From CALKZN01 sp050633585 (GTDB taxonomy: Bacteria; Pseudomonadota; Gammaproteobacteria; Arenicellales; Arenicellaceae), in assembly GCA_050633585.1 (NCBI GenBank), contig JBOEGT010000058.1, positions 1 through 33,569 on the forward strand: DNA of 33,569 bases, in the 5' to 3' direction. Position 1 is the stretch's first letter. Each line of letters begins with the position of its first letter. Below, piece by piece: positions 16,273-23,968 of the stretch. The position numbers and the translations under genes were made by a program. The notes beneath the pieces are model-generated. The model worked only from the letters and a program-made list of their open reading frames with translations, was not told the DNA's origin and did not search any database.

Positions 16273-17334
16273 TCATAACGCACCTTCAGTGACAATCACT
16301 AGAGGTTTAGAAGAGTCATTTAAAGTTTCCTTCATCGACATCAAAGCGGCAAAGCCAGCAGCACCTGAAGCTGTTGTTGGCAAACCCTTAGCTTTTAATA
16401 AGCCAGAGGCATGCAAGGCCAACTGATCAGATATGACACAATATTCAACACCTGCCTGCTCAAGCGCTGCAAATGCGAGTATCGATGGTTCTTTACAATC
16501 AAGCCTACCCATTGTGGAAGCAGGCCCTGTAACAGTGACTGGGAAACCTGCTTTATGACTTGCCTGCAAACACGGCGCTGCTTCTGGTTCCACAATGACA
16601 ATGTGTGGTTGTACCGTCCAATTATGGCGAATCATATATGCAATTGAAGCCGCTAGACCGCCAACTCCCGCCTGAAGAAAAACGTGTGTCGGCCATGCAT
16701 TGTTTTGATTAAACTCTTGGCGCAACTCCTCAGCAATCACGGTGTATCCTTCCATGACCAAGGATGGTGGACGAGTGTAACCGGACCATGAACTGTCGGC
16801 CAATAACGTTGCTCCTGTTTCCTGAGAGTCCGCAATTGCTGCACGAAAACTATCTTCATAAGTCGATCCGCTACGAACCACATCTGCACTGCAAGTACAC
16901 AAACGTTGCTCAAAACTACTAGGTACTTTTTCAGATAAGTAAATTCTAGCGGTTGCTCCCAACAAACGTGCACCTGCTGCAACAGCCAGCCCATGATTGC
17001 CTGCACTAGCACAAACAAAAACCTGTGATTGCGCAAAGCTACGAATCTCAGGCGCCATAAAGTCACTTGCCTTTAACTGCCTGCCTGTTTGTCGCTTCCA
17101 TTGTTCGGCTATCAACATAAATACTGCATACACGCCACCAAGCGCTTTGAACGAGCCCAAATTCATTCGCTGAGTTTCATCTTTAACCCGCACAGAAAAG
17201 TGGGTTAAACCCTCAACTTCTAAGAGTGGTGTTGAGTGATACGCTGGGCATGCATGTAGTAACGTTGCAGGATTGTTAAAATTCGGTGCAAATACTGGCG
17301 TCGCTTGATTGTTTTGGTCAATAGTCATACCCAT
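16273..17334 (-). CDS. Diaminopropionate ammonia-lyase-like PLP enzyme, catalytic Asp replaced
   Basis: A 353-residue PLP enzyme of the tryptophan-synthase-beta fold, closest in motifs to diaminopropionate ammonia-lyase (DpaL/YgeX). PLP should bind Lys63 in LGSFKALGG. The DpaL-type segment ADSSWSGYTRPPSLVMEGY (179-197) is present with Asp180. However, the region that reads TDGNHG in DpaL is CASAGNHG here, so the first of DpaL's two catalytic Asp residues (Asp120 in E. coli, from memory) is Ala111, as in threonine dehydratases. It should therefore catalyse a beta- or alpha,beta-elimination on one stereoisomer of an amino acid, not necessarily diaminopropionate. It is shorter than E. coli DpaL (about 398). 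It is divergent from an Lrp-type regulator and first in a run with GST and MOSC-fusion genes. Confidence 0.82.
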   Translation of the reverse strand: MGMTIDQNNQATPVFAPNFNNPATLLHACPAYHSTPLLEVEGLTHFSVRVKDETQRMNLGSFKALGGVYAVFMLIAEQWKRQTGRQLKASDFMAPEIRSFAQSQVFVCASAGNHGLAVAAGARLLGATARIYLSEKVPSSFEQRLCTCSADVVRSGSTYEDSFRAAIADSQETGATLLADSSWSGYTRPPSLVMEGYTVIAEELRQEFNQNNAWPTHVFLQAGVGGLAASIAYMIRHNWTVQPHIVIVEPEAAPCLQASHKAGFPVTVTGPASTMGRLDCKEPSILAFAALEQAGVEYCVISDQLALHASGLLKAKGLPTTASGAAGFAALMSMKETLNDSSKPLVIVTEGAL

Positions 17335-17365
17335 TATTATATCGAGACAAAATGATCGTAAAATA

Positions 17366-17400
17366 TTGAAATTAACAGTTAAATTAACTTAAAATTTCAA
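17366..17400. promoter_or_regulatory. Dyad in the Lrp-type regulator / PLP-enzyme divergent promoter
   Basis: TTGAAATT (17366-17373) and AATTTCAA (17393-17400) are inverted repeats 19 bases apart within a very AT-rich 95-base divergent region. The sequence between them has several TTAA steps, and AATGATC occurs on both outer sides (from 17351 and from 17412). Lrp/AsnC regulators commonly act on such sites next to their own gene. The exact site is inferred. Confidence 0.45.
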
Positions 17401-17429
17401 AATAAAACTAATAATGATCAAAATAAATC

Positions 17430-17915
17430 ATGAAAACCGAATTAGACATAGCAGACAGAATGATACTTTCGCAGTTACAACATGACGCTAAATGTAGTTT
17501 AGAACAACTTGCGGATGCCTGCGGATTATCCACCGCTTCGGTACAAAGACGTTTAAAACGGCTGCGTGACAACAAGGTCATTGAGCGTGAAGTGGCCGTG
17601 ATAGACCCCAGTGCTGTCGGTCAGCATATGACCTTCATTGTCATGGTTGAACTAGAACGAGAAAAACTAGATGAGATGGATGCTTTTCGTCGAACCGTCC
17701 AGTCAGAACCGCAAGTACAACAATGTTATTACGTGACTGGTGAAGCTGATTTCACTTTAATATGTATTGCTCAAGATATGTCCGACTTTGAAGCGTTGAC
17801 GAATCGCTTATTTTTCGAAAATTCTAATGTCAGGCGTTTTCGGACCTCCGTAGTCATGAAGCGCACTAAAGTCGGATTGGCAGTGCCAACCATGCATCAA
17901 GAAAATAGACCATAA
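17430..17915 (+). CDS. Lrp/AsnC-family transcriptional regulator
   Basis: A 161-residue Lrp/AsnC regulator. The N-terminal helix-turn-helix is LEQLADACGLSTASVQRRLKRLRDNKVI (about 19-46), after the family opening LDIADRMILSQLQHDAK. The C-terminal RAM effector domain covers about 66-145 with VQQCYYVTGEADFTLICIAQD. Such proteins sense amino acids. It is divergent from the DpaL-like gene with a 95-base shared promoter region, so it probably senses the amino acid that enzyme degrades and controls the PLP-enzyme/GST/MOSC run. Confidence 0.92.
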   Translation: MKTELDIADRMILSQLQHDAKCSLEQLADACGLSTASVQRRLKRLRDNKVIEREVAVIDPSAVGQHMTFIVMVELEREKLDEMDAFRRTVQSEPQVQQCYYVTGEADFTLICIAQDMSDFEALTNRLFFENSNVRRFRTSVVMKRTKVGLAVPTMHQENRP

Positions 17916-18097
17916 AATATCACGACCGATCTAACAAACCTAAGGCTCACTATTTTGATCGTTATTAGTTGTCTAAAACTTAATATAAGACTTAGTAATA
18001 GACGACTTAATCTAACCTTCAGATCACGCATACTAAGGCCAGAGCGATTCGGCTCAAATGACTTTTCACCCATAGATATACAATATCAGGAGAAAAA

Positions 18098-18667
18098 ATG
18101 AAGGCGACTAAAGCACTTTCAATAGGTATGTTAACGGCATGTTTGATTTCAACAAGTGTTGTATCAGCAGATGACGATACAGGCTTTTATATTGGCTTTG
18201 GAATTAATCGTTTAAGTGCAGACTTTGAAGATGAAAACGACACTGACTTTGAAGACAGTGATAATGCAGCAAGCATCAAAGTTGGCTATATGTTCACCAA
18301 TCACATCGGCCTAGAATTAGGTTATTTAGATCTCGGCGATTATGTGGCAGAAGGCGACCAACGCAGCAACCGTATTGAACTAGACGCACAAGCTTACAAC
18401 ATTGCCGTAGTTGGGAACTGGCCAATTATCGATCAAATGGATATTTATGGTAAAGCAGGTCTTTTTAATATTGACGCTGAATCAACATCAAGTATCGCCG
18501 GAAATACCATCACCCGAAACAGTGATGAAAATGAGTTTTTCGCGGCGGTTGGTGCCGAATTTGATTTAGGGCAAATCAACCTCTTTACCGAGTTTTCAGC
18601 AGTTGATACTGACTTCAATGATTTGTCATTAAATATTATTACAGCGGGTATTAAGTTAGAACTTTAA
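18098..18667 (+). CDS. Outer-membrane beta-barrel protein (OmpA/OmpW-like fold)
   Basis: A 189-residue protein with a signal peptide (1-24, ending VVSA) and an acidic mature part with alternating hydrophobic strands such as TGFYIGFGINRL, AASIKVGYMFTNHIGLELGYLDLGDY, AYNIAVVGNWPI, DIYGKAGLF, and a final strand SLNIITAGIKLEL. This is the pattern of an eight-stranded outer-membrane barrel. A strong AGGAG lies 6 bases before the ATG. No peptidoglycan-binding domain follows, so it is a barrel only. Its role is unknown; small barrels of this kind are often stress-regulated or adhesion-related. Confidence 0.85.
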   Translation: MKATKALSIGMLTACLISTSVVSADDDTGFYIGFGINRLSADFEDENDTDFEDSDNAASIKVGYMFTNHIGLELGYLDLGDYVAEGDQRSNRIELDAQAYNIAVVGNWPIIDQMDIYGKAGLFNIDAESTSSIAGNTITRNSDENEFFAAVGAEFDLGQINLFTEFSAVDTDFNDLSLNIITAGIKLEL

Positions 18668-18784
18668 CCATCTATTTTTAAGATAGTTTTATTCTATTCT
18701 TTTAATTTTATTAATAGCTAATGATTAGGCATTATTTACGTATTGCTACTTAACGCATCCAACTTAATAAAAAGGCACATTCAC

Positions 18785-18934
18785 ATGAAAAATATTATTC
18801 GCTTCTTTACAAAACAAAAAGCACAACAAACCAATAGAACTCGTCAGTTAACAAAACAACGACAGAGCAAACAGTATATTTGTAACTTCGCTGATGACTA
18901 TTACAACGATCAACGTTGTGTCACTACTGACTAA
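18785..18934 (+). CDS. Small basic hypothetical protein (49 residues)
   Basis: A 49-residue open frame starting MKNIIRFFTKQKAQQ, strongly basic in the first 30 residues, with an acidic, tyrosine-rich end (ICNFADDYYNDQRCVTTD) and two Cys. An AAGG lies 9-10 bases before the ATG, and a strong terminator begins 50 bases after the stop. These two points are the reason for calling it a gene; an ATG further upstream in frame is absent, the longer frame starting with a non-ATG codon at 18743. I do not recognise it. It could instead be an untranslated tail of the outer-membrane protein transcript. Confidence 0.5.
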   Translation: MKNIIRFFTKQKAQQTNRTRQLTKQRQSKQYICNFADDYYNDQRCVTTD

Positions 18935-18983
18935 TTAAACGTCTCAACACGAATCTTTCTGACTCGATAGATATAGAGCTTAT

Positions 18984-19018
18984 ACCGAGATTTATAGTTT
19001 TTAAATCTCGGTTTTTTT
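18984..19018 (+). terminator. Rho-independent terminator
   Basis: A perfect 11-bp stem ACCGAGATTTA (18984-18994) and TAAATCTCGGT (19002-19012) with a 7-base loop, followed by a run of seven T (19012-19018). It ends rightward transcription from the outer-membrane protein and small-protein genes just before the convergent hydroxyacid dehydrogenase gene. Confidence 0.9.
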
Positions 19019-19026
19019 ATTTCTCA

Positions 19027-20145
19027 TCACATATCCAAGGCATTCGACCCAATATCTGACATCGAACACAAGCCCAGTAAAGCTAACCCAATTGATATCT
19101 CTTCACAGAGTACTTTTTCCATTGTGACTAACCCCTGCTCTCCTTGTGCGGCAATAGCAAACAGAAAAGGCCTTCCAAGCATCACAAAGTCAGCCCCTTT
19201 CGCATACGCCTTAATAATGTCTTCACCATTTCGAATGCCAGAATCATAAATCAACGGAAAATCATCTCCAACGGCTTCGCGAATATTGGATAAGGCATGA
19301 ATTGCAGGCGTGACACTCTCTAGTTGACGCCCTCCATGACTCGACACTTGTATTGCATCTACACCTTGTGCTTTTGCAAGCATGGCATCTTCCGCCGAAA
19401 GAATACCTTTCACCACAATTTTACCTTTCCATCGCTCACGAATTCTTTCTAGAAAGCGCCAATCAGCGCCTCCGCGGCTTTTAGTGCGGTCAAACTCAGC
19501 ATTCTCACCACCAAAGTTGGCCAATGTAGGCGCTCCTTTGAACAGCGTATTCAGCGACCATATTGGGTGCACCGCAAAATCGATAAATTGGCTCACACCG
19601 ATTCGAAAAGGCATTTTAAAACCACGGCGAAGTTCACGGGGCCTTCGACCAACTTCGGCAACATCAACAGTTAAGACCAGGACTTCGTAACCATTCGCAG
19701 CGGCGCGGTCAATGAGCGCATTACTAACCGCTTCATCACCACTAAAATACAACTGAAACCACGCATTACCCTGTGCTTCAGATGCCATGGCTTCAAGGGA
19801 AGTAGATGCCGCTGTTGAAACGCCTACTGGGATATCGTGCTTAGCGGCAAACCTTGCCAACATCAGATCCGCGCCAGGCATGGATAAATTACACATCCCC
19901 ATGGGAGCTATCCCAAAGGGTAAAGCTGTTTTTTTATCAAAAATTTGCCCAGAAATATCACGGTGTTCAACATCTCTCAATACACGGGGCAACAACCTCA
20001 ACTGACGAATTTCTTGTTGATTAATATCATCACCTAACCCATCACCGGCCGAACCATCGAAATAATCAAAGACCATCCATGGCAGCTTTTTTTTCGCTAA
20101 CGCGCGGGCATCAGCAAACGTATGAATCGTTTTATTCCGAAACAT
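19027..20145 (-). CDS. FMN-dependent alpha-hydroxyacid dehydrogenase/oxidase (LldD family)
   Basis: A 372-residue TIM-barrel flavoprotein of the L-lactate dehydrogenase/glycolate oxidase family, which oxidises (S)-2-hydroxyacids to 2-oxoacids. Catalytic and FMN-binding residues are visible: Tyr28 in FDYFDGSA, Tyr133 in QLYF, LVLTVDVAEVGRRPRE (156-171), Lys246 in VVKGI, and SSHGGRQ with the base His270 and Arg273. The usual SNHGGRQ reads SSHGGRQ here, and the segment after it (ESVTP) differs from plain lactate enzymes, which may point to another substrate. It lies 45 bases after the ComE-like gene on the same strand, so it probably supplies the 2-oxoacid that the decarboxylase uses; sulfolactate to sulfopyruvate is the leading guess. 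Confidence 0.88.
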   Translation of the reverse strand: MFRNKTIHTFADARALAKKKLPWMVFDYFDGSAGDGLGDDINQQEIRQLRLLPRVLRDVEHRDISGQIFDKKTALPFGIAPMGMCNLSMPGADLMLARFAAKHDIPVGVSTAASTSLEAMASEAQGNAWFQLYFSGDEAVSNALIDRAAANGYEVLVLTVDVAEVGRRPRELRRGFKMPFRIGVSQFIDFAVHPIWSLNTLFKGAPTLANFGGENAEFDRTKSRGGADWRFLERIRERWKGKIVVKGILSAEDAMLAKAQGVDAIQVSSHGGRQLESVTPAIHALSNIREAVGDDFPLIYDSGIRNGEDIIKAYAKGADFVMLGRPFLFAIAAQGEQGLVTMEKVLCEEISIGLALLGLCSMSDIGSNALDM

Positions 20146-20190
20146 AATATGGCCATTTCACTATATTAAAAGAACTGTAAAAGTCAGTGC

Positions 20191-20769
20191 TCAATTTCTT
20201 CTTTTGACCTCTTCCATAAAACGATGCCCAATCACAACAGGATCCATCGTAATTACCGGAACAGGAATATTCCCTGATTCACACTTACACACTATGATGG
20301 TCATTTTGTTTGAATCTAAGGCCGACTGAACTGCCTCAACGGTATCAGCAGCATCACACTCTATGACATTTTCACAGCCGCAGGCTTCAGCCACTTTTGC
20401 TAGCGACGTTTTCTTTCCAGCATACGTTGGTTGATCGCCGGTCGAGCCATAACTTCCGTTATCAATAATTAACAGAATAAAGTTATTTGCCACATTATTC
20501 GCGATGGTCGGCAAAGTGCCAAAATTGGTTAACACAGAACCATCGCCATCAATCGCGATGACTTTGTCTTTTTGTGCCAAGGCTAGCCCCAACCCAATAG
20601 ATGAAGACAAACCCATGGTGCCCAACATATAGAAATTGCTGGGCTGATCATCTAACAAATGCAACTCTTGTGACGGCAAACCAATATTACATACTACTAA
20701 CTGGTCAGAAATAACGGGAATAAGCTCTTTTAATACGTCACTACGAATCATCTTTCTTTTCTCATTCAT
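20191..20769 (-). CDS. comE: Sulfopyruvate decarboxylase-like ThDP enzyme, beta (ComE-like) subunit
   Basis: A 192-residue ThDP-binding (PP-domain) protein. It has the ThDP/Mg motif GDGSVLTNFGTLPTIANNVANNFILLIIDN with the usual GDG-to-N spacing, then SYGSTGDQPTYAG, which closely follows ComE of sulfopyruvate decarboxylase and the matching half of phosphonopyruvate decarboxylase. MGLSSSIGLGLALAQ precedes it. The start is the ATG at 20769: AAAGGAG lies 7 bases before it, and the ATG overlaps the stop of the alpha-subunit gene as ATGA, implying coupled translation. With the alpha subunit it should decarboxylate a substituted pyruvate (sulfopyruvate to sulfoacetaldehyde most likely). The partner enzyme for the next step is not in the window. 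Confidence 0.82.
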   Translation of the reverse strand: MNEKRKMIRSDVLKELIPVISDQLVVCNIGLPSQELHLLDDQPSNFYMLGTMGLSSSIGLGLALAQKDKVIAIDGDGSVLTNFGTLPTIANNVANNFILLIIDNGSYGSTGDQPTYAGKKTSLAKVAEACGCENVIECDAADTVEAVQSALDSNKMTIIVCKCESGNIPVPVITMDPVVIGHRFMEEVKRRN

Positions 20770-21269
20770 GACTGAGCTCCTTTCCAAAAACTTGCATCCG
20801 TTAAAATAGCGGTTGGTTTATTACACATAAAGGTGTGTTTCAATATGACATCCAATTCGCTTGCATCATCTGGATGGTGGAAATGATAGGTTGGAATATT
20901 CATTTGAGCTAGCAAGGCTTTTGTGTGGATTGCCATCTCTACTTGGCACGCAACGGGCTCTCCCAGCTCGCCTCGGTAGCTGATCAACATCGGCAATGGG
21001 AAGTGATAATATTGAATCAATGTGGCCAAGGTATTAATGGTCACACCGATAGCGGTGTTTTGCATAATAATGGCTGAACGCTTCCCGCCCATATACGCTC
21101 CGGCACACAAGCCCATACCTTCATCTTCTTTATTGGACGGGATATGAAAAATACTCTCGCTTCTCTCAATTCCATCAATAACGCCCGCAAGCTGCTTACA
21201 AGGCACGGTAGTAACGAATTCGACATCATTATTTTCGAAATCGGTGACTATTCTTTCATTCACTGACAT
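20766..21269 (-). CDS. comD: Sulfopyruvate decarboxylase-like ThDP enzyme, alpha (ComD-like) subunit
   Basis: A 167-residue Pyr-domain protein that matches ComD in length and motifs: FVTTVPCKQL, the ThDP-activating Glu in SNKEDEGMGLCAGAYMGGKR, IIMQNTAIGVTINTLATL, and LISYRGELGEPVACQVEMAIHTKALL. An AGGAA lies about 9 bases before the ATG. The two-chain layout (Pyr and PP domains on separate about 170-190 residue proteins) is that of ComDE rather than of the usual single-chain phosphonopyruvate decarboxylase. First gene of a leftward run comD-comE-hydroxyacid dehydrogenase, with a LysR-type box at 21396-21410 upstream. Substrate choice between sulfopyruvate and phosphonopyruvate is not decided by the sequence. 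Confidence 0.82.
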   Translation of the reverse strand: MSVNERIVTDFENNDVEFVTTVPCKQLAGVIDGIERSESIFHIPSNKEDEGMGLCAGAYMGGKRSAIIMQNTAIGVTINTLATLIQYYHFPLPMLISYRGELGEPVACQVEMAIHTKALLAQMNIPTYHFHHPDDASELDVILKHTFMCNKPTAILTDASFWKGAQS

Positions 21270-21395
21270 ATTTTATATTCCTAAGCTGTTTTTTCGGATG
21301 TTCACATCAAGTATGAATACATCTTGCTATTCACAATGTGGGAATAGCTTAGTACAGCAGGACACTAAAAACAGACAAAAAAACTAACACCTCAA

Positions 21396-21410
21396 TTAAG
21401 TTTTGCTTAA
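21396..21410. promoter_or_regulatory. LysR-type box upstream of comD (TTAA-N7-TTAA)
   Basis: TTAAG TTTTG CTTAA is a perfect dyad containing the T-N11-A core of LysR sites. It is 127-141 bases upstream of the comD start, in the 206-base gap between the LysR gene and comD. A 15-base site of the same form occurs in the other promoter region at 22411-22425. Confidence 0.6.
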
Positions 21411-21475
21411 CAAAAAACGAAAAACATCCTTTTTCATTAAAAATAATCATTGAAAAAGTTCTCATATAAAGCGCT

Positions 21476-22360
21476 TTAATGCGAAGCCGGACCCTCATGA
21501 ATAGTCTCCACTAAAGCCGCTAATAGCGCATCTACCATGTTAAATTTAGCATTGTCTTGCTTTGACAAAACGCCCATTACCCTAGAGTGTTTTGCCTTCA
21601 GAGGAATCATTTTTAAGCCTTGATAAGAAGGATCAACTACTGAAGGTCTAGGCACAATAGCCACTCCAAGGTTATGTGACACCATGCTCACGACGTTTTC
21701 AATAGAGTCTAATTCCATCACATCCTGAATATTCAACTTTGCTTCATGTAAAATATCATCCGCAACAATCGCCGCTAAAGCTTGCCTACTCATACGAATA
21801 TAAGGGTTATTCATCAACAATTCTATCGGGTCATCTGAATCCAATTCTTTTGAACAAATAACCACCATTTCTTCTTCAGCAAACATTTGCCACTTAAAGT
21901 GATGGCGTAAATGAGACGGCTGACTCATAACCGCCGCATCAATCGCACCACGCTCTAGCAAAGGAAATAAGTCATGCGAGGGTGCTGTAATGACGCGAAT
22001 ATGAATTTCAGGATATTTACTCAGTAATGACTTAATACTCATCGGCAGCAACATCGCTAAAGATGATGACACAGCACCAATGGTTAATTCACCACTCATA
22101 GCAGATTCGGTTTTCAAGTCATGCAACATAGAATCATAAGCACGAACAATTTCCCGCGCTTTAGGGATCAGCGTTTTCCCCGCTTGAGTGAGCTCTGGTG
22201 TCCGCTTATCTCTAACAAACAAGTCAACATCTAACACCTCTTCTAGACGTTTCATTTGTTGGCTCACCGCAGCTGGCGTGACACACACCCTATCTGCCGC
22301 TTCACTGAAATTTCCTTTTTCCGAGATAGCAATCAGTGTTTTTAAAAATTTTATTGGCAT
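21476..22360 (-). CDS. LysR-family transcriptional regulator
   Basis: A 294-residue LysR regulator. The N-terminal helix-turn-helix is NFSEAADRVCVTPAAVSQQMKRLEEVLDVDLFVRDKRTPELTQAG, followed by the linker helix and a periplasmic-binding-protein-like effector domain (about 90-290). I prefer the ATG at 22360 (MPIKFLKTLIAI), which gives the usual spacing to the helix-turn-helix and has GGAACAG 6 bases before it; ATGs at 22375 and 22393 are also in frame. It lies between the comDE/dehydrogenase run and the divergent FAD-dehydrogenase/racemase pair, and similar boxes sit at both promoters, so it probably activates both in response to the substrate. Confidence 0.92.
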   Translation of the reverse strand: MPIKFLKTLIAISEKGNFSEAADRVCVTPAAVSQQMKRLEEVLDVDLFVRDKRTPELTQAGKTLIPKAREIVRAYDSMLHDLKTESAMSGELTIGAVSSSLAMLLPMSIKSLLSKYPEIHIRVITAPSHDLFPLLERGAIDAAVMSQPSHLRHHFKWQMFAEEEMVVICSKELDSDDPIELLMNNPYIRMSRQALAAIVADDILHEAKLNIQDVMELDSIENVVSMVSHNLGVAIVPRPSVVDPSYQGLKMIPLKAKHSRVMGVLSKQDNAKFNMVDALLAALVETIHEGPASH

Positions 22361-22403
22361 AGTATTCTGTTCCATAACGCCATTGACGAACATACGCTAT
22401 TGG

Positions 22404-22432
22404 CTAATTATTAATATTTACTTAATCATTAG
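22404..22432. promoter_or_regulatory. LysR-type operator in the regulator / FAD-dehydrogenase divergent promoter
   Basis: CTAATTATTAA (22404-22414) and TTAATCATTAG (22422-22432) form an inverted repeat matching at 10 of 11 positions with a 7-base centre. The core TTAA-N7-TTAA at 22411-22425 contains a centred T-N11-A (22412-22424) and closely resembles the site upstream of comD (TTAA-N-TTT and CTTAA shared). It is 103 bases upstream of the FAD dehydrogenase start. Confidence 0.65.
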
Positions 22433-22535
22433 AGCTAAAAAAAGATATTTTGTAAATGCTTGCTAACAATAATGCTCGTGCTATAGCATCTCAGACAGAA
22501 TTAAAACCTTCTTGTAACAAGGTGATAAAACAAAA

Positions 22536-23927
22536 ATGACAACTAAACACGCGGTTATCCAAGAGCTCATTGCAATTTTTACAGAACAACATGTCTTAAC
22601 CGACACTGACTCCTTGCAACATTACGGTTGTGATTGGACCAAAGCATATACTCCCAACCCACTAGCGATTGTCCTACCCGAAACAACGGAACAAGTTCAG
22701 CAGTTAGTTTTACTGGCTAACCAAAAAGGGATTGCTCTCGTGCCTTCAGGTGGAAGGACAGGACTCAGTGGAGGAGCGGTTGCCGCCAACCAAGAAGTGG
22801 TGGTTGCGTTTGATCGAATGAATACAGTCATTGAATTTAACGCACTAGATCGCAGTATCACCTGTCAAGCTGGCATGATAACAGGAGACCTTCAACGTTT
22901 TGCTATTGAAAATAATTTATATTACCCCGTAGACTTTGCATCCTCAGGATCAAGTCAGATAGGTGGAAACATCGCAACTAATGCCGGTGGAATCAAAGTG
23001 GTACGGTATGGATTAACCCGAAATTGGGTGCTCGGGTTAACAGTCGTCACTGGCAAAGGAGACATTCTTCACCTCAACCATGGCCTAGTCAAAAACGCGA
23101 CAGGTTATGATTTGCGACATTTATTTATCGGTTCTGAAGGAACACTCGGTTTTATCACTGAAGCGACTATTAAACTAGCAAAGCCACCTAAAAACTTGAC
23201 CGTCATGGTCTTAGGCATTAACGACACATCTAGTTTAATGAACGTCTTTGAACACTTTCAGAATGCATTAGATCTCACAGCATTTGAGTGTTTCTCTGAA
23301 CAAACACTTCATTATGTTCACACCGACAAAGGTATTTCACGACCTTTTGAAGCAGGAGCTCCCTACTACGCCTTATTAGAATTTGAAAAAGATAGCGATG
23401 CCCGCGAGAAAACAGCACTAGATGCCTTTGAATATTGCGTTGAACAAGGCTGGGTTGCAGATGGTGTAATAAGTGCCAATGAAACACAAGCAAAAGAGCT
23501 TTGGCGACTACGAGAAGATATTTCTGAAACCTTATCAGCCTACACTCCCTACAAAAATGATCTCGCTGTACGCATTTCTAAAGTACCAGAATACCTAGAA
23601 GAAGTTATTCAGTTAATCAACCAACACTACCAAGAGTTTGAAGTGCTTTGGTATGGGCATATAGGTGACGGTAATGTACATCTCAATATTCTCAAACCAC
23701 ATGACATGAAAACCGATACATTTTTCAAACAATGTAAACAGCTCAACCCACTCATTTTTGCCATTACAGAAAGAATGAATGGCAGTGTTTCCGCTGAACA
23801 CGGTGTAGGCTTATTAAAGCGAGATGATATTCGTTACTCACGAAGTCCTGAAGAACTCCACGTCATGACATCACTGAAAAGTGTGCTTGACCCAAAAGGC
23901 ATCATGAACCCAGGGAAAATGTTATAA
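22536..23927 (+). CDS. FAD-dependent 2-hydroxyacid dehydrogenase (GlcD/D-LDH family)
   Basis: A 463-residue flavoprotein with a PCMH-type FAD-binding domain and a GlcD-type C-terminal domain. Motifs: PSGGRTGLSGGAVA (70-83), DFASSGSSQIGGNIATNAGGIKVVRYG (133-159), GHIGDGNVH (374-382, with His375 and His382) and SAEHGVG (419-425, His422). Family members oxidise (R)-2-hydroxyacids such as D-lactate, glycolate or D-2-hydroxyglutarate; a GlcD-like enzyme has been reported for membrane-bound sulfolactate oxidation. AAGGTGAT precedes the ATG by about 9 bases. It is divergent from the LysR gene and followed 41 bases later by a racemase-family gene. Together with the FMN enzyme at 19027 it would let the cell oxidise both enantiomers of the substrate. 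Confidence 0.88.
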   Translation: MTTKHAVIQELIAIFTEQHVLTDTDSLQHYGCDWTKAYTPNPLAIVLPETTEQVQQLVLLANQKGIALVPSGGRTGLSGGAVAANQEVVVAFDRMNTVIEFNALDRSITCQAGMITGDLQRFAIENNLYYPVDFASSGSSQIGGNIATNAGGIKVVRYGLTRNWVLGLTVVTGKGDILHLNHGLVKNATGYDLRHLFIGSEGTLGFITEATIKLAKPPKNLTVMVLGINDTSSLMNVFEHFQNALDLTAFECFSEQTLHYVHTDKGISRPFEAGAPYYALLEFEKDSDAREKTALDAFEYCVEQGWVADGVISANETQAKELWRLREDISETLSAYTPYKNDLAVRISKVPEYLEEVIQLINQHYQEFEVLWYGHIGDGNVHLNILKPHDMKTDTFFKQCKQLNPLIFAITERMNGSVSAEHGVGLLKRDDIRYSRSPEELHVMTSLKSVLDPKGIMNPGKML

Positions 23928-23968
23928 CACCACTTATGATGGGACGTACCTCCTCAGACAATAAAAAC

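Noticed and set aside
16395..17066. Several open frames of 60-110 residues on both strands inside the PLP-enzyme gene
   Set aside because: They are out-of-frame readings of a gene with clear motifs; none has family features.
18668..18784. Possible terminator right after the outer-membrane protein gene
   Set aside because: Only a 4-bp CTAT/ATAG stem before a TTTT; too weak compared with the strong terminator at 18984-19018.
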